Source of the DNA: Thauera sp. K11
GTDB taxonomy: Bacteria > Pseudomonadota > Gammaproteobacteria > Burkholderiales > Rhodocyclaceae
Direction of reading: 5' to 3'
Length of the DNA: 64,000 nucleotides
Assembly: GCF_002354895.1 (NCBI RefSeq)
Contig: NZ_CP023439.1
Span: forward strand, 4,712,001-4,776,000
Position numbers and translations under genes: made by a program. The first letter of the stretch is position 1. Each line of letters starts with the position of its first letter. A model generated the notes under the pieces. The model was not told where the DNA came from. It ran no database searches and saw only the letters and a list, made by a program, of their open reading frames with translations. Positions 9,801-18,506 of this stretch are shown here, one piece after another.

Positions 9801-12800
9801 GCGGCTACCTCCTCACCGATGCCGCGCTGCGGCTGCGCAGCGCCGGCCTGGACAACCGCGAAGGCCGGATCGCCGCGAAAGGCGCGCTCGACCTGGGCAC
9901 CGGCGCCGTCGACAACACCCGGGGGCACCTGACCGCCGGCGGCCGCCTCGACCTCGTCGCCGGCGCGCTCACCAATACTGCGGGCCGCATCGCCAGCGCC
10001 GGCCCGCTGGCCCTGAGCGCCAGCGGCCTCCTCCAGCCCGGCGGCGAACTCTTCAGCCAGCGCGCACTCACCCTGGACCTGCACGGCGGCGACCTGGACA
10101 ACGACGACGGCCTCATCCGCGCCCCCGACGCCCTCGTCCTGCAACACCTCGGCGCCGTCCGCAACCGCGGCGGCGAAATCGCCAGCGCGGCGGGCTTCGA
10201 ACTGGCCGCCACCGCCCTGGACAATGCCCAGGGCCGCCTCCTGTCCGAGGCCGGCCTCGCGCTGCGCATCGACGGCCGCCTCGGCAATGCGCACGGGCTC
10301 ATCAGCGCCAGCCGCCTGGCGCTGGCCGCCGGCCGCCTCGACAACGCCGGCGGCACCCTCCACGCCCGGGGCGAGCTCGGCCTGACGGTGGCCGGCGCGC
10401 TGGACAACCGCGCCGGCGGCCTGATCCAGGCCGGCCAGGGGCTGGATCTCGCCGCCGGCCACCTCGACAACCGCGGCGGCCGCCTGCTGGCCGGGCAGTC
10501 CCTGGACGCGGTGGTGGCGGACACCCTGGACAACCGCGACGGCGGCCTCGTGAACAGCCAGGGCGGCCTGGCCCTCGGCGCCGCGCACCTGGATTCCAGC
10601 GCCGGCGGCGAAGTCTCCGCCAGGGGCGACATGCAGCTCTCGCTCGGCACGCTCGTCCAGCAGCACGGCGTGCTGATCGGCGAAGCCGCCCTCGGCCTGG
10701 CGCTGGGTGCGGGCGGCCTGGACAACCAGGGCGGGCTCATCGGCAGCCGCGGCGCCCTCGCCCTGGCGAGCCTGGGCGCGCTGGACAACCGCGGCGGCGA
10801 GATCTCCGGCCTCGGCGCCCTCACCGTGTCCGCCCCCACCCTCGACAACCGCGCCGGCCGCCTCATCAGCCGCGACCGGCTCGCGCTCGCGCTCGGCGAC
10901 ACCGACAACCAGGGCGGCCTGCTCTCGGGCTGGCTGGGCCTCGTGCTCACCGGCGGCGACCTGGACAACCGCCAGTTCGGCACCGTGTCCAGCCGCAGCG
11001 GCGACCTCGCGCTGACGCTGGCGGGCGAACTGCTCAACAGCGGGCAGGGCGCGCTGGCGGCCGCCGGCCGGCTCGAACTGGCCGCGGCCGGCGTGGACAA
11101 CCGCGAACAAGGCCTCCTCTCCAGCGGCGCCGGGCAGCGCCTCGCCATCGACGACACCCTCGACAACCGCGGCGGGCAGATCGACAGCGGCGCCGCGCTC
11201 GCGCTGGCCGCGGCCCGCCTGGACAACCGCGGCGGCCTCGTGCTGTCGGCCCAGGCGCTGGAAGTGACCGGCGGCGCGGTGGACAACGCCGGCGGCCGGA
11301 TCAGCGCCGCTGCCACCGCCCGGCTCGGACTGAGCGGCGCCTTCGGCAACGCCGGCGGCCAACTCGCCAGCGGCGGCCCGCTGGCCATCACCGCCGGTGC
11401 GCTGGACAACCGCGGCGGCACGCTCGCCAGCCGGAGCACGCTCGATCTGGACGCCGCCACCCTGGACAACACGGCCGGCGGCACCCTGGCTGCCAACGGT
11501 GCGCTCGGCCTTGCCGTGGCCGGCCTGCTCGACAACCGCGACGACGGTCTCATCGACAGCCGCGATGCCACCGTGCATCTGGCCGCCGGTGCGCTGGACA
11601 ACGCGGGCGGCACGCTGCAGGGCCAGGGCGACCTCGCCCTGGTGCTCGGCGGCGACCTGCGCAACGCGGGCGGCACCGTGGTGAGCCGCACCGGCGACGT
11701 CGACGTCCGGGCCACGCACCTCGACAACCGCCAGGGCACGCTCGCCAGCATCGAAGGGTGGGTGCGCACGGTGCTGTCGGGCGGGCTGAACAACGGCGAG
11801 GGCGGCCTGATCCAGGGCGAGAGGCTGGCGCTCGCCGCCGGCACGCTCAGCAACGACGGCGGCCGAATCCACGCGCTGGGCGGCGACGCCCGCCTGTCGG
11901 CCGCCGCGCTGGACAACCGGCACGGCGTGCTCTACGCCCGCGACACGCTGCGCTTCGCCGGCGGCGCCGTCGACAACCGCGGCGGCCGGCTCGGCGCCGG
12001 CGCCATCGCGCTTCTGCTGTCCGGCGCGCTGGACAACCGCCAGGGCCTCGTCGAGAGCGGCGGCACGCTCGCCGTGACCGGCACGGACGTGGACAACCAG
12101 GGCGGCCAACTGCGCGCGCTGGGCACCGAGGGCGAAACGTCCTTCCGGCTCTCCGGCAGCCTGGACAACCGCGACGGCGCGCTGGAGACCGCCAACGCCG
12201 ATCTCACGCTGGCCGTGGGCGACCTCGCCAACGAAGGCGGCAGCCTGCTGCACGCGGGCGAGGGCGAATTGCGCCTCGCCCCGGCGCAGATCGCCCAGGC
12301 CGGCGGCACCCTCGTCACCCGCGGCGGCCTCGACATCGTGGCTGACACCTGGCACAACCGCAGCGTCCTGCAGGCCGCCCGCCTGAGGCTTGACGTCGGC
12401 ACCCTCAGCCAGAGCGCCGGGGGCCAGTTGCTGGCCACCGAATCCTTCACCGGCAGCGGCGCCGACTGGACCCACGACGGCCTCATCGCCAGCGACGGCA
12501 CGCTGTCGCTGACGCTCACCGGCGGCTACGGCGGCAGCGGGCGCCTCACCAGCCTGGGCACCCTGAGCCTGGCCGCCGCCCGCCTCGACCTGACCGACAT
12601 GGCCTCCATCGCCGGCGGCGGCCAGGCCGTGCTCGCCCTGGGCGGGCAGGCGGACAACCGCGGTCGCATCACCGCCGCCGGCGACATGGCGCTGAGCGCC
12701 GCGGCGCTGACCAACCGCGGCACGCTGGGCAGCGCCGGGCGGCTGACGCTGAGCACGCCGGCGCTCCTCAACGAGGGCGGGCTGATCTTCAGTGGCGGCG

Positions 12801-15800
12801 ACATGGCGCTGCGGGTGGGCCGCTTCACCAACCGTCATGCGGACGTCTACAGCCTGGGCGACCTGGGCATCGCCAGTGTCGATGGGAGCGGCAGCGCGAC
12901 CGCGGTGGAGAACCCGTCCGGCACCATCGAAAGCGCGGGCGACATGCATCTCCGCGCGCTATCGCTGGAGAACACCGCCGATGCCGTCGAGACCGAGCGC
13001 CAGTTGATCTCGGGCGCCATCGCGGTGCGCTGCTTCGACTGCTCGAACGACCACTACACGGTCGACTACTACGTCCGGGAGACCTACCAGAGCGGCGTCC
13101 AGGCCGAGGCGCCAGCCAGCCTCACCGCGGGCGGCCATTTCGATTTCGTGGGCGGGACCTTCGTCAACCGGCTCAGCACGGTCGCGGCCGGCGGCGACCT
13201 GAGCATCGACGCCGCGCAGTTCAGCAACGAGGGCGGGCTCAGCGGCACGATCGAGCGCACCCGCATCTACGGCGGGCACGATCAGGTCAAGGACGGCGTG
13301 GTGAAGCGCTTCATCAAGGCCAACGTCATTCCCTACAACGAGTACAACAACGCGGATTTCCCGAATATCTATTACGTCAACGGCGTCGGGGACATGAGGC
13401 TGGCGAGGAGCGAATGGGTCGATGGGCGGATGTGGATTCCGGATGTTGGAATGGTCGACTATCGCCGACTGGTCTATTTCGACATGGAAACCGGCAAGAC
13501 CCTGACCAGGCTCCTCGAATTCGGAACGAGCTTTGCTCTGCTTGCCGAATTCGAACCGGCGCAATCCCAATACGACCCGAACAACCTGCTCCCCCTTCCG
13601 GCTGACTTCGATTCGCTCATCCTGACCAGCGACGTCGAAGTGGCCACCGCCACCGGCGGCGGCCATGGGTACGCCGCGGTGATCCAGGCCGGCGGCAACG
13701 TGGCCATCGCCGCCAGCCAGAACCTGAACAACGGCGTCATCAACGCCGGCACCGCCTCCCAGCCGGGCACCCGGCCCACGGTCGACACCACGCCCGCCGC
13801 AGTCGCGACCACCGTCGTCCAACTGAACCCGCAGCTTCCCCCCGACCTCGCCCAGCAGCAGGTCAATCCGCTGACGCTGCCCGGCTTCAGCCTGCCCAGC
13901 GGGCAGAATGGCCTGTTCCGCCTGAACGGCGAGGCCGGCCGCGACACCCGGGCGAGCGCCGCGCCGGCCGGGCAGGACTGGACCCTGTCCGGCGCCACGC
14001 TCGAACCGGTGCAGCGCGGCCCGGCCGTCCCCGGCGTGCAGGCCGGCGACGTGCGCCTGGGCGACCTGGCCGTGGGCGGTACGCCGCTGCCGGCCGACGC
14101 CGGTCAGGGCGCGGGCGGCGTGGGTGCCGCGCCGGCGCAGCCTCCCGCCGCCGACAGCGGTACGCCCCTGCCGCGCGCCCAGGGCGTACCGGTCAATACC
14201 GTCGCGCAGCCGCACAAATACCTGATCGAAACCAACCCGGCCCTGACCGAACTCACCGCGTTCCTCGGTTCCGACTACCTGCTGGGCCGGTTGGGCGAAG
14301 ACGGCGACACGGCCTGGCGCCGCCTGGGCGACGGCCTGTACGAACAGCGGCTGGTCCAGCAGGCGGTGGTGGCGCGCACCGGGCAGCGCTTCCTGGCCGG
14401 CCTGGATTCGGACGAGGCGACCTACCGCCACCTGATGGACAACGCCCTCGCCAGCAAGGCGGCGCTGAACCTGTCGGTGGGCGTGAGCCTGACGGCTGGA
14501 CAGGTGGCGGCGCTCACGCACGACATCGTGTGGCTCGAAACCGTCGAGGTCAATGGCGAGCGCGTGCTGGCGCCGGTGCTGTACCTGGCGCAGGCCGAAG
14601 GCCGGCTGGGCCCCACGGGGGCGCTGATCCAGGGGCAGAACCTGGACCTGATCGCCGGCGGCACGCTCGCCAACCGCGGCACGCTGAGGGCGACCGGGGA
14701 CCTGTCGGCGTCAGCCACGACGGTGCTCAACGCCGGACTGATGGAAGCGGGCGAGCGGTTGTCGGTGCTGGGCGGGGACAGCGTGGCCAACACCCGCGGC
14801 GGCATCCTCGCCGGGCGCGACGTGGACGTCACCGCGCTGGACGGCGACCTCATCAACGAGCGCACCGTCACCCACGTCGACGGCACGGCCAGCCGCCTCA
14901 CCTTCACCGTCGGGCTGGCCGACTCGGCCGCGCGCATCGAAGCGCTGGGCAGCCTGTCGCTGTCGGCCGGGCGCGATCTCTACAACCTGGGGGGCGTGAT
15001 CTCGGCGATCGCCGACCTGGACCTGTCGGCGGGCCGCGACCTCGTCATCGCCGCGGCGGAGGAACGCGACGACAGCCTGCTGCGCACCAGGCGGCGCACG
15101 CACCGGATCGAAAGCGTGACCCAGTACGGCGGCGCGGTGAGCGCCGGCGGCGATCTCACCGCGGTGGCGGGCCAGGACCTGTCGGTGATCGGCAGCCGGG
15201 TCGAGGCCGGGGGCGACGCGACGCTGCTGGCCGGGAACGACCTGACGCTGTCCTCGGCGGCCGACGCGTCGCACGAGGACGAACGCGACAGGCGCCGCGG
15301 CAAGAAGCTTCATCAGGAAACGCGCACGGTGCGCCAGCAGGCCGCCGAGGTCGAGGCCGGGGGTGATCTCACGCTGGCGGCCGGGCAGGACCTGACGCTG
15401 GTGGCCAGCACCGCGAGCGCGGGCCGGGAAGCCTACCTCTACGCCGGCCGCGACGTCGCGCTGCTGGCGCAGACGGATCAGGACGCGTTCCTCTACGACA
15501 AGAAGTCGAAAGGCGGTTTCGGCAGCAGGCGCACGCGGCATGACGAAGTGAACGTCGTCACGCAGGTGGGCAGCAGCGTTTCCGCCGGCACGGATCTGAC
15601 GGTGGAGAGCGGCGGCGACCAGCGTTACCAAGTGGCGAACCTGAAGAGCGGCCAAGACCTCACGCTGGATGCCGGCGGCGGGATTGCCTTCGAGGGTGCG
15701 AAGGACTTCGAGCAGGCGATCCACGAGAAGAGCGACAGCGATTGGGCGTGGACCTCGGCCAAGGGCAAGGGCAAGACGGACGAGACGCTGCGCCAGAGCG

Positions 15801-18016
15801 AACTGATCGCCGGGGGCGAACTGGCGATCCGGGCGGCGCAGCACATCCGCATCGACGTCCCCGAAGTCAATGCGCAGACGGTCTCGCAGACCATCACGGC
15901 GCTGGCGGAAGCCGAACCGCAACTGGCGTGGCTCAAGCAGATGGAGCGCCGCGGCGACATCGACTGGCAGCGCGTGAAGGAGGTGCACGAGCGCTTCCAG
16001 TACAGCCAGTCGGGCATGGGGCCGGGGCTGACGCTGGTGACGGCGATCGTGGTGACGGCGGTGGTCGGGCCGCAGTTGAGCGCCTTGATCGGCACGGGCG
16101 CGCCGGTCGGTGGCGCGATGGCCGCGGCGGTGCCGGCCACCGCCGCTGCGGCGGGGGCTTCCGCCGGCTGGGCCAACGTCGTGCTGACGACGGTGGCGAC
16201 CTCGGCCGCCTCGAACGTGGCCATCCACACCTTCAACAACGGCGGTGACATCGGCAAGGCGCTGGAAAAGAGTCTGTCGGCGGGCGCGCTCAAAAGCTAC
16301 CTCACCAGCATGCTGGTGACCGACCTCACCACCGGGCTGATCGACGGCTATTTCGGTGCCGCCGGGAATGCCGCGGCGGCCGTCGATGCGTCGCAGGCCG
16401 CGGCCAGTGCCAGCAGCAGCTTCGAGACGCTGGCGGCCATCGGCCGCTTCGCCGTCCAGACCGGCGGGTCCGCGGTGATCTCGGCCGGGGTCGATGCGGC
16501 GATCAACGGCGGCCGCTTCCAGGAGAAGCTCGGCGTGGCCCTGGCCCAGCAGGCCGTCCAGGTGGTTTCCACGCTCGCATTCAACGAAATCGGCAATCTC
16601 GGCCTGGAAAAAGGCAGCATCGAGAAGGTCGCGGTGAAAGCGCTGGTGGGCGGGCTCATCAGCCAGGCGGCCACCGGGGACTTCGCCACCGGCGCGCTGG
16701 CGGCCGGCGCCAACGAGGCGCTGATCGACAGGCTCGCGCCCCTGGTCGACCGCGACCCGAAACTGCTCGGCATCGCTTCGCAACTGGTCGGCGCGGTATC
16801 GACGGCGCTCTCGGGCGGCGATCCGGGGCTGGCCGCGAGCATCGCGCTGTCCGACACGCAGTACAACTACCTGCGCCACGACGAACTCACGGCGCTGCGC
16901 AAGGAAATCCAGGACTGCAATGCGCGGCAGTGCTCGGCTGCCGAACTTGGCGCGATCAGCCAGCGCTACGAGGCGGTCTCCACCCGGAACAACGACGCGC
17001 TGGCCTCCTGCGTCACGCTGGAATGCGTCAACGGGCATCTGGCGGAGATCGAGCGGGCCAAGCAGATCGAGGACGACGTCTTCAAGACGCTGGAAAACAC
17101 GGGAGGCAATGCACGTGCGCTGCTCGCCATGCAGCAGACGAATCTCAACGTCCAGCACACCGCCGCCAAGATCCAGCGCGCAGAGGACGCCGCACGGGAG
17201 TTCACGCTCTGGCAGCAGGGCAACTGCCAGAACCTGAGCGCAAACCAGTGCGCGGCGAGGCTGCAATCGCAGAAGGAGCTGATCAGCAGCGTCCTTCTCG
17301 ATTTCACGCCCATCCTGAGTGATCTGAAGGCGTTTGCCGAAGCGAACACCCTCGGGGATTACTCGCTGGCCGTACTTGGGGCTGTGACCGGGCCGCTTGG
17401 CGATGCCGTCAAGGCGTTGAAGGGGGCGGGAAAGACCACCCAAATGACGGATGCACTGGAGAGTGCGGCGCAAAGGGCGGGTGATGTGGAGGCCGCTATC
17501 AAGAACTCCGCAAAGGTTGTGGACGATGTGCCGGCCGATAAAATGGTTGATGGAGTGAAAGGTGCAGATACGGTGCTGGAAACCACCAGTCCCGTAGTCA
17601 TTAGTGGGAAGCGGGCCATCGATCAGGCAAAGAGTTATGAAAGTGGCGTTCGGGAAAAGTATGAAAATGTCTCGTATGCTGACCGCCAGTACACAACGAT
17701 CGTAGATGGAAAGCGTGTCAATGGGGTTGCTGATACCGTAACGATCCTGGATGGGAAACGAACGGCTGTTGAGGCTAAGTTTGTAGAAGACTGGGGAGGT
17801 TCGATTAGAAACCCCATAGGTTCTCAAGGCTCAAAGCCTTGGTCTGTTGCAGAGCAAACCAACATGGTGGAGCAGGCGAAGAAATACTCTGCGAGCTTTG
17901 AGGGTGGTGTCATATATCATACGAACAGCTTAGAGCTAGCTAATCACTACTCTAAGATTTTTACCGATGCGGGTGTTGAAAAATTTAAATTCGTAATTAC
18001 TCCAGTTAAGAATTGA
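6884..18016 (+). CDS. CdiA/FhaB-type giant exoprotein with nuclease-like C-terminal toxin
   Basis: This 3710-residue TpsA protein has a signal region (SALAWVLSATLVMNPLGPALAQ), a TPS secretion domain to about residue 260 with NPWGLACDGCGF in place of the usual NPNGI motif and its own CxxC, and then some 1800 residues of FHA repeats built on LDNRGG. A non-repeat Tyr-rich segment lies near residues 2045-2240. The second repeat block and a hydrophobic Ala/Gly-rich pretoxin region end in LSDTQYN near residue 3328. The C-terminal 140 residues drop sharply in GC. They carry D3617 and an E3630-A-K3632 pair, a PD-(D/E)XK-like arrangement expected of a nuclease toxin. The immunity gene follows 9 bases later. 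Confidence 0.9.
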   Translation: MKKPAARAPDMPMNLPSPARSALAWVLSATLVMNPLGPALAQVTAAGGGTTVGAAGNGVPVVDIAAPNARGLSHNRFTDYNVGRAGLILNNAPGATQPTQLGGLIVGNARLGGTAASLIVNEVTGGRPSTLAGYTEIAGPAARLVVANPWGLACDGCGFLNTPRVTLTTGTPRIEDGRLAGLRVEGGEIAIEGAGLNAGNLDQFDLVTRSARINAALHAQRLNLVTGRNDVAADALSATALAPDGTPPLFALDSTALGGMYAGSIVLLGTEAGVGVRLAGDMAASAGDIRIDTAGRLTIKDAAATAGIAARAASLETQGRLYAGTQLDLAATGDLTNLHTLAARDAVVLASGGTLANPGHVEAGVNPDDSRNAGGDLRLSGQNVRNSGSLLASRDLQADAGQTLDNRDGRLVADRHATVAAARLDNDRGRLTAAERLTLAAGHITNAAGRIASGGPLAVRASGLIQQDGELYSQRTLTLDLDGGDLNNDGGLISAPESLVLEHLGAVRNRGGEISSVAGFMLAAARLDNAQGRVLSGAGLVLRLDGLLGNAHGLIRADGLELAAARLDNAGGTLASDGALGIRLAARDGLDGSLDNTGGLIAGDAAVEIAAARLDNRQGRIEGQGALALDTGLLDNTGGSLVGLGRVTLAAGHITNAAGRIASGGPLAVRASGLDQPGGELYSQRTLTLDLDGGDLDNDGALINAAGALTLKNLGAVRNRGGEISSVAGFMLAAAGLDNAQGRLLSGAGLVLRLDDLLGNAHGLIRADSLELAAARADNAAGRIASRGDLAAAIGELWQADGELLAEGALTLTGHLLDNRGGRVAANGGLRLAIDAIDNRGGDLSTRSAAAIQARRLDNGDAGHLLAAGLDLDVLHLLNRNQGLIHGRDAARVTGARLDNDGGTLAGGTALTVDLAAVAGDAPLDGSLNNAGGRLDSDGTLTLSAVRIDNLGGTLSSAGDLRVSASGALSNAGGYLLTDAALRLRSAGLDNREGRIAAKGALDLGTGAVDNTRGHLTAGGRLDLVAGALTNTAGRIASAGPLALSASGLLQPGGELFSQRALTLDLHGGDLDNDDGLIRAPDALVLQHLGAVRNRGGEIASAAGFELAATALDNAQGRLLSEAGLALRIDGRLGNAHGLISASRLALAAGRLDNAGGTLHARGELGLTVAGALDNRAGGLIQAGQGLDLAAGHLDNRGGRLLAGQSLDAVVADTLDNRDGGLVNSQGGLALGAAHLDSSAGGEVSARGDMQLSLGTLVQQHGVLIGEAALGLALGAGGLDNQGGLIGSRGALALASLGALDNRGGEISGLGALTVSAPTLDNRAGRLISRDRLALALGDTDNQGGLLSGWLGLVLTGGDLDNRQFGTVSSRSGDLALTLAGELLNSGQGALAAAGRLELAAAGVDNREQGLLSSGAGQRLAIDDTLDNRGGQIDSGAALALAAARLDNRGGLVLSAQALEVTGGAVDNAGGRISAAATARLGLSGAFGNAGGQLASGGPLAITAGALDNRGGTLASRSTLDLDAATLDNTAGGTLAANGALGLAVAGLLDNRDDGLIDSRDATVHLAAGALDNAGGTLQGQGDLALVLGGDLRNAGGTVVSRTGDVDVRATHLDNRQGTLASIEGWVRTVLSGGLNNGEGGLIQGERLALAAGTLSNDGGRIHALGGDARLSAAALDNRHGVLYARDTLRFAGGAVDNRGGRLGAGAIALLLSGALDNRQGLVESGGTLAVTGTDVDNQGGQLRALGTEGETSFRLSGSLDNRDGALETANADLTLAVGDLANEGGSLLHAGEGELRLAPAQIAQAGGTLVTRGGLDIVADTWHNRSVLQAARLRLDVGTLSQSAGGQLLATESFTGSGADWTHDGLIASDGTLSLTLTGGYGGSGRLTSLGTLSLAAARLDLTDMASIAGGGQAVLALGGQADNRGRITAAGDMALSAAALTNRGTLGSAGRLTLSTPALLNEGGLIFSGGDMALRVGRFTNRHADVYSLGDLGIASVDGSGSATAVENPSGTIESAGDMHLRALSLENTADAVETERQLISGAIAVRCFDCSNDHYTVDYYVRETYQSGVQAEAPASLTAGGHFDFVGGTFVNRLSTVAAGGDLSIDAAQFSNEGGLSGTIERTRIYGGHDQVKDGVVKRFIKANVIPYNEYNNADFPNIYYVNGVGDMRLARSEWVDGRMWIPDVGMVDYRRLVYFDMETGKTLTRLLEFGTSFALLAEFEPAQSQYDPNNLLPLPADFDSLILTSDVEVATATGGGHGYAAVIQAGGNVAIAASQNLNNGVINAGTASQPGTRPTVDTTPAAVATTVVQLNPQLPPDLAQQQVNPLTLPGFSLPSGQNGLFRLNGEAGRDTRASAAPAGQDWTLSGATLEPVQRGPAVPGVQAGDVRLGDLAVGGTPLPADAGQGAGGVGAAPAQPPAADSGTPLPRAQGVPVNTVAQPHKYLIETNPALTELTAFLGSDYLLGRLGEDGDTAWRRLGDGLYEQRLVQQAVVARTGQRFLAGLDSDEATYRHLMDNALASKAALNLSVGVSLTAGQVAALTHDIVWLETVEVNGERVLAPVLYLAQAEGRLGPTGALIQGQNLDLIAGGTLANRGTLRATGDLSASATTVLNAGLMEAGERLSVLGGDSVANTRGGILAGRDVDVTALDGDLINERTVTHVDGTASRLTFTVGLADSAARIEALGSLSLSAGRDLYNLGGVISAIADLDLSAGRDLVIAAAEERDDSLLRTRRRTHRIESVTQYGGAVSAGGDLTAVAGQDLSVIGSRVEAGGDATLLAGNDLTLSSAADASHEDERDRRRGKKLHQETRTVRQQAAEVEAGGDLTLAAGQDLTLVASTASAGREAYLYAGRDVALLAQTDQDAFLYDKKSKGGFGSRRTRHDEVNVVTQVGSSVSAGTDLTVESGGDQRYQVANLKSGQDLTLDAGGGIAFEGAKDFEQAIHEKSDSDWAWTSAKGKGKTDETLRQSELIAGGELAIRAAQHIRIDVPEVNAQTVSQTITALAEAEPQLAWLKQMERRGDIDWQRVKEVHERFQYSQSGMGPGLTLVTAIVVTAVVGPQLSALIGTGAPVGGAMAAAVPATAAAAGASAGWANVVLTTVATSAASNVAIHTFNNGGDIGKALEKSLSAGALKSYLTSMLVTDLTTGLIDGYFGAAGNAAAAVDASQAAASASSSFETLAAIGRFAVQTGGSAVISAGVDAAINGGRFQEKLGVALAQQAVQVVSTLAFNEIGNLGLEKGSIEKVAVKALVGGLISQAATGDFATGALAAGANEALIDRLAPLVDRDPKLLGIASQLVGAVSTALSGGDPGLAASIALSDTQYNYLRHDELTALRKEIQDCNARQCSAAELGAISQRYEAVSTRNNDALASCVTLECVNGHLAEIERAKQIEDDVFKTLENTGGNARALLAMQQTNLNVQHTAAKIQRAEDAAREFTLWQQGNCQNLSANQCAARLQSQKELISSVLLDFTPILSDLKAFAEANTLGDYSLAVLGAVTGPLGDAVKALKGAGKTTQMTDALESAAQRAGDVEAAIKNSAKVVDDVPADKMVDGVKGADTVLETTSPVVISGKRAIDQAKSYESGVREKYENVSYADRQYTTIVDGKRVNGVADTVTILDGKRTAVEAKFVEDWGGSIRNPIGSQGSKPWSVAEQTNMVEQAKKYSASFEGGVIYHTNSLELANHYSKIFTDAGVEKFKFVITPVKN
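8197..9229 (+). repeat. 630-base segmental duplication inside the FHA repeat region
   Basis: The segment starting near 8197 (ACGCTCGCCGCCGGCCACAT) recurs with an offset of about 630 bases near 8827. Near-identity runs through roughly 390 bases of each copy, ending near 8590 and 9220. A more diverged third copy begins near 9950. This is beyond the usual short LDNRGG periodicity and marks a recent in-frame duplication. Confidence 0.75.
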
Positions 18017-18025
18017 GGTGATGGT

Positions 18026-18433
18026 ATGAGTGATAAGTTAAGGGAGCTAGAGCAAATACTTGGTGGGAAACTAGAAAGGAAAAATGCCAGAGTTATTCCT
18101 GGGACAGATGGCATACCCACTCGCGAGGCCATTTATTTTTCTGACGATGGAAAAAATAAGTTCCGGAAACAGTTCAAGAACATAACTTGCTTTACTAAGC
18201 TTCCCTATGCAACTAGCGGCGGTGTTAATGAAGCAGGGTGTGACATTACGCCGCCAAGTGGCCCACTCTTTCATGCAATTGTATATCACGGTGATATTGA
18301 CGGCTGGAGAAGGGATATAGAAGAAGGTGCCAAAGGACTTGGTTTGCTTCTTGCTCGAATAGAGGGCGATCAATTTGTTATTTCAGACGGACGCTTATTT
18401 CGTTTGTCAGAGTGCAAGGTTGAGTTCACTTGA
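18026..18433 (+). CDS. Putative CdiI immunity protein for the expressed CdiA tip
   Basis: This 135-residue protein has no signal peptide or membrane segment, as expected for an immunity protein to a cytoplasmic nuclease. It starts nine bases after the toxin stop with GAGGTGATGGT as ribosome-binding region. Base composition is far more AT-rich than the flanking genes and matches the toxin tip, which is typical of horizontally exchanged toxin-immunity pairs. I do not recognise the sequence family; the assignment rests on position, size and composition. Confidence 0.7.
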   Translation: MSDKLRELEQILGGKLERKNARVIPGTDGIPTREAIYFSDDGKNKFRKQFKNITCFTKLPYATSGGVNEAGCDITPPSGPLFHAIVYHGDIDGWRRDIEEGAKGLGLLLARIEGDQFVISDGRLFRLSECKVEFT

Positions 18434-18506
18434 TGTCTCTTACTCCGCATGTGGTAGCCGTCAGTCTAATGGCGATAGGCATGAAAGCGGTATTCATTCT
18501 GTAATG

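Noticed and set aside
8000..12300. CRISPR-like array in the regularly repeated region
   Set aside because: The repeats are in-frame codons for LDNRGG-type FHA motifs inside one open frame, with variable spacing and no cas genes.
6785..12949. A 2054-codon open frame antisense to cdiA, and many other long antisense frames
   Set aside because: They arise from GC-rich codon use and the repeat period of the sense gene; the products are Ala/Gly/Val/Arg-rich with no domains or ribosome-binding sites.
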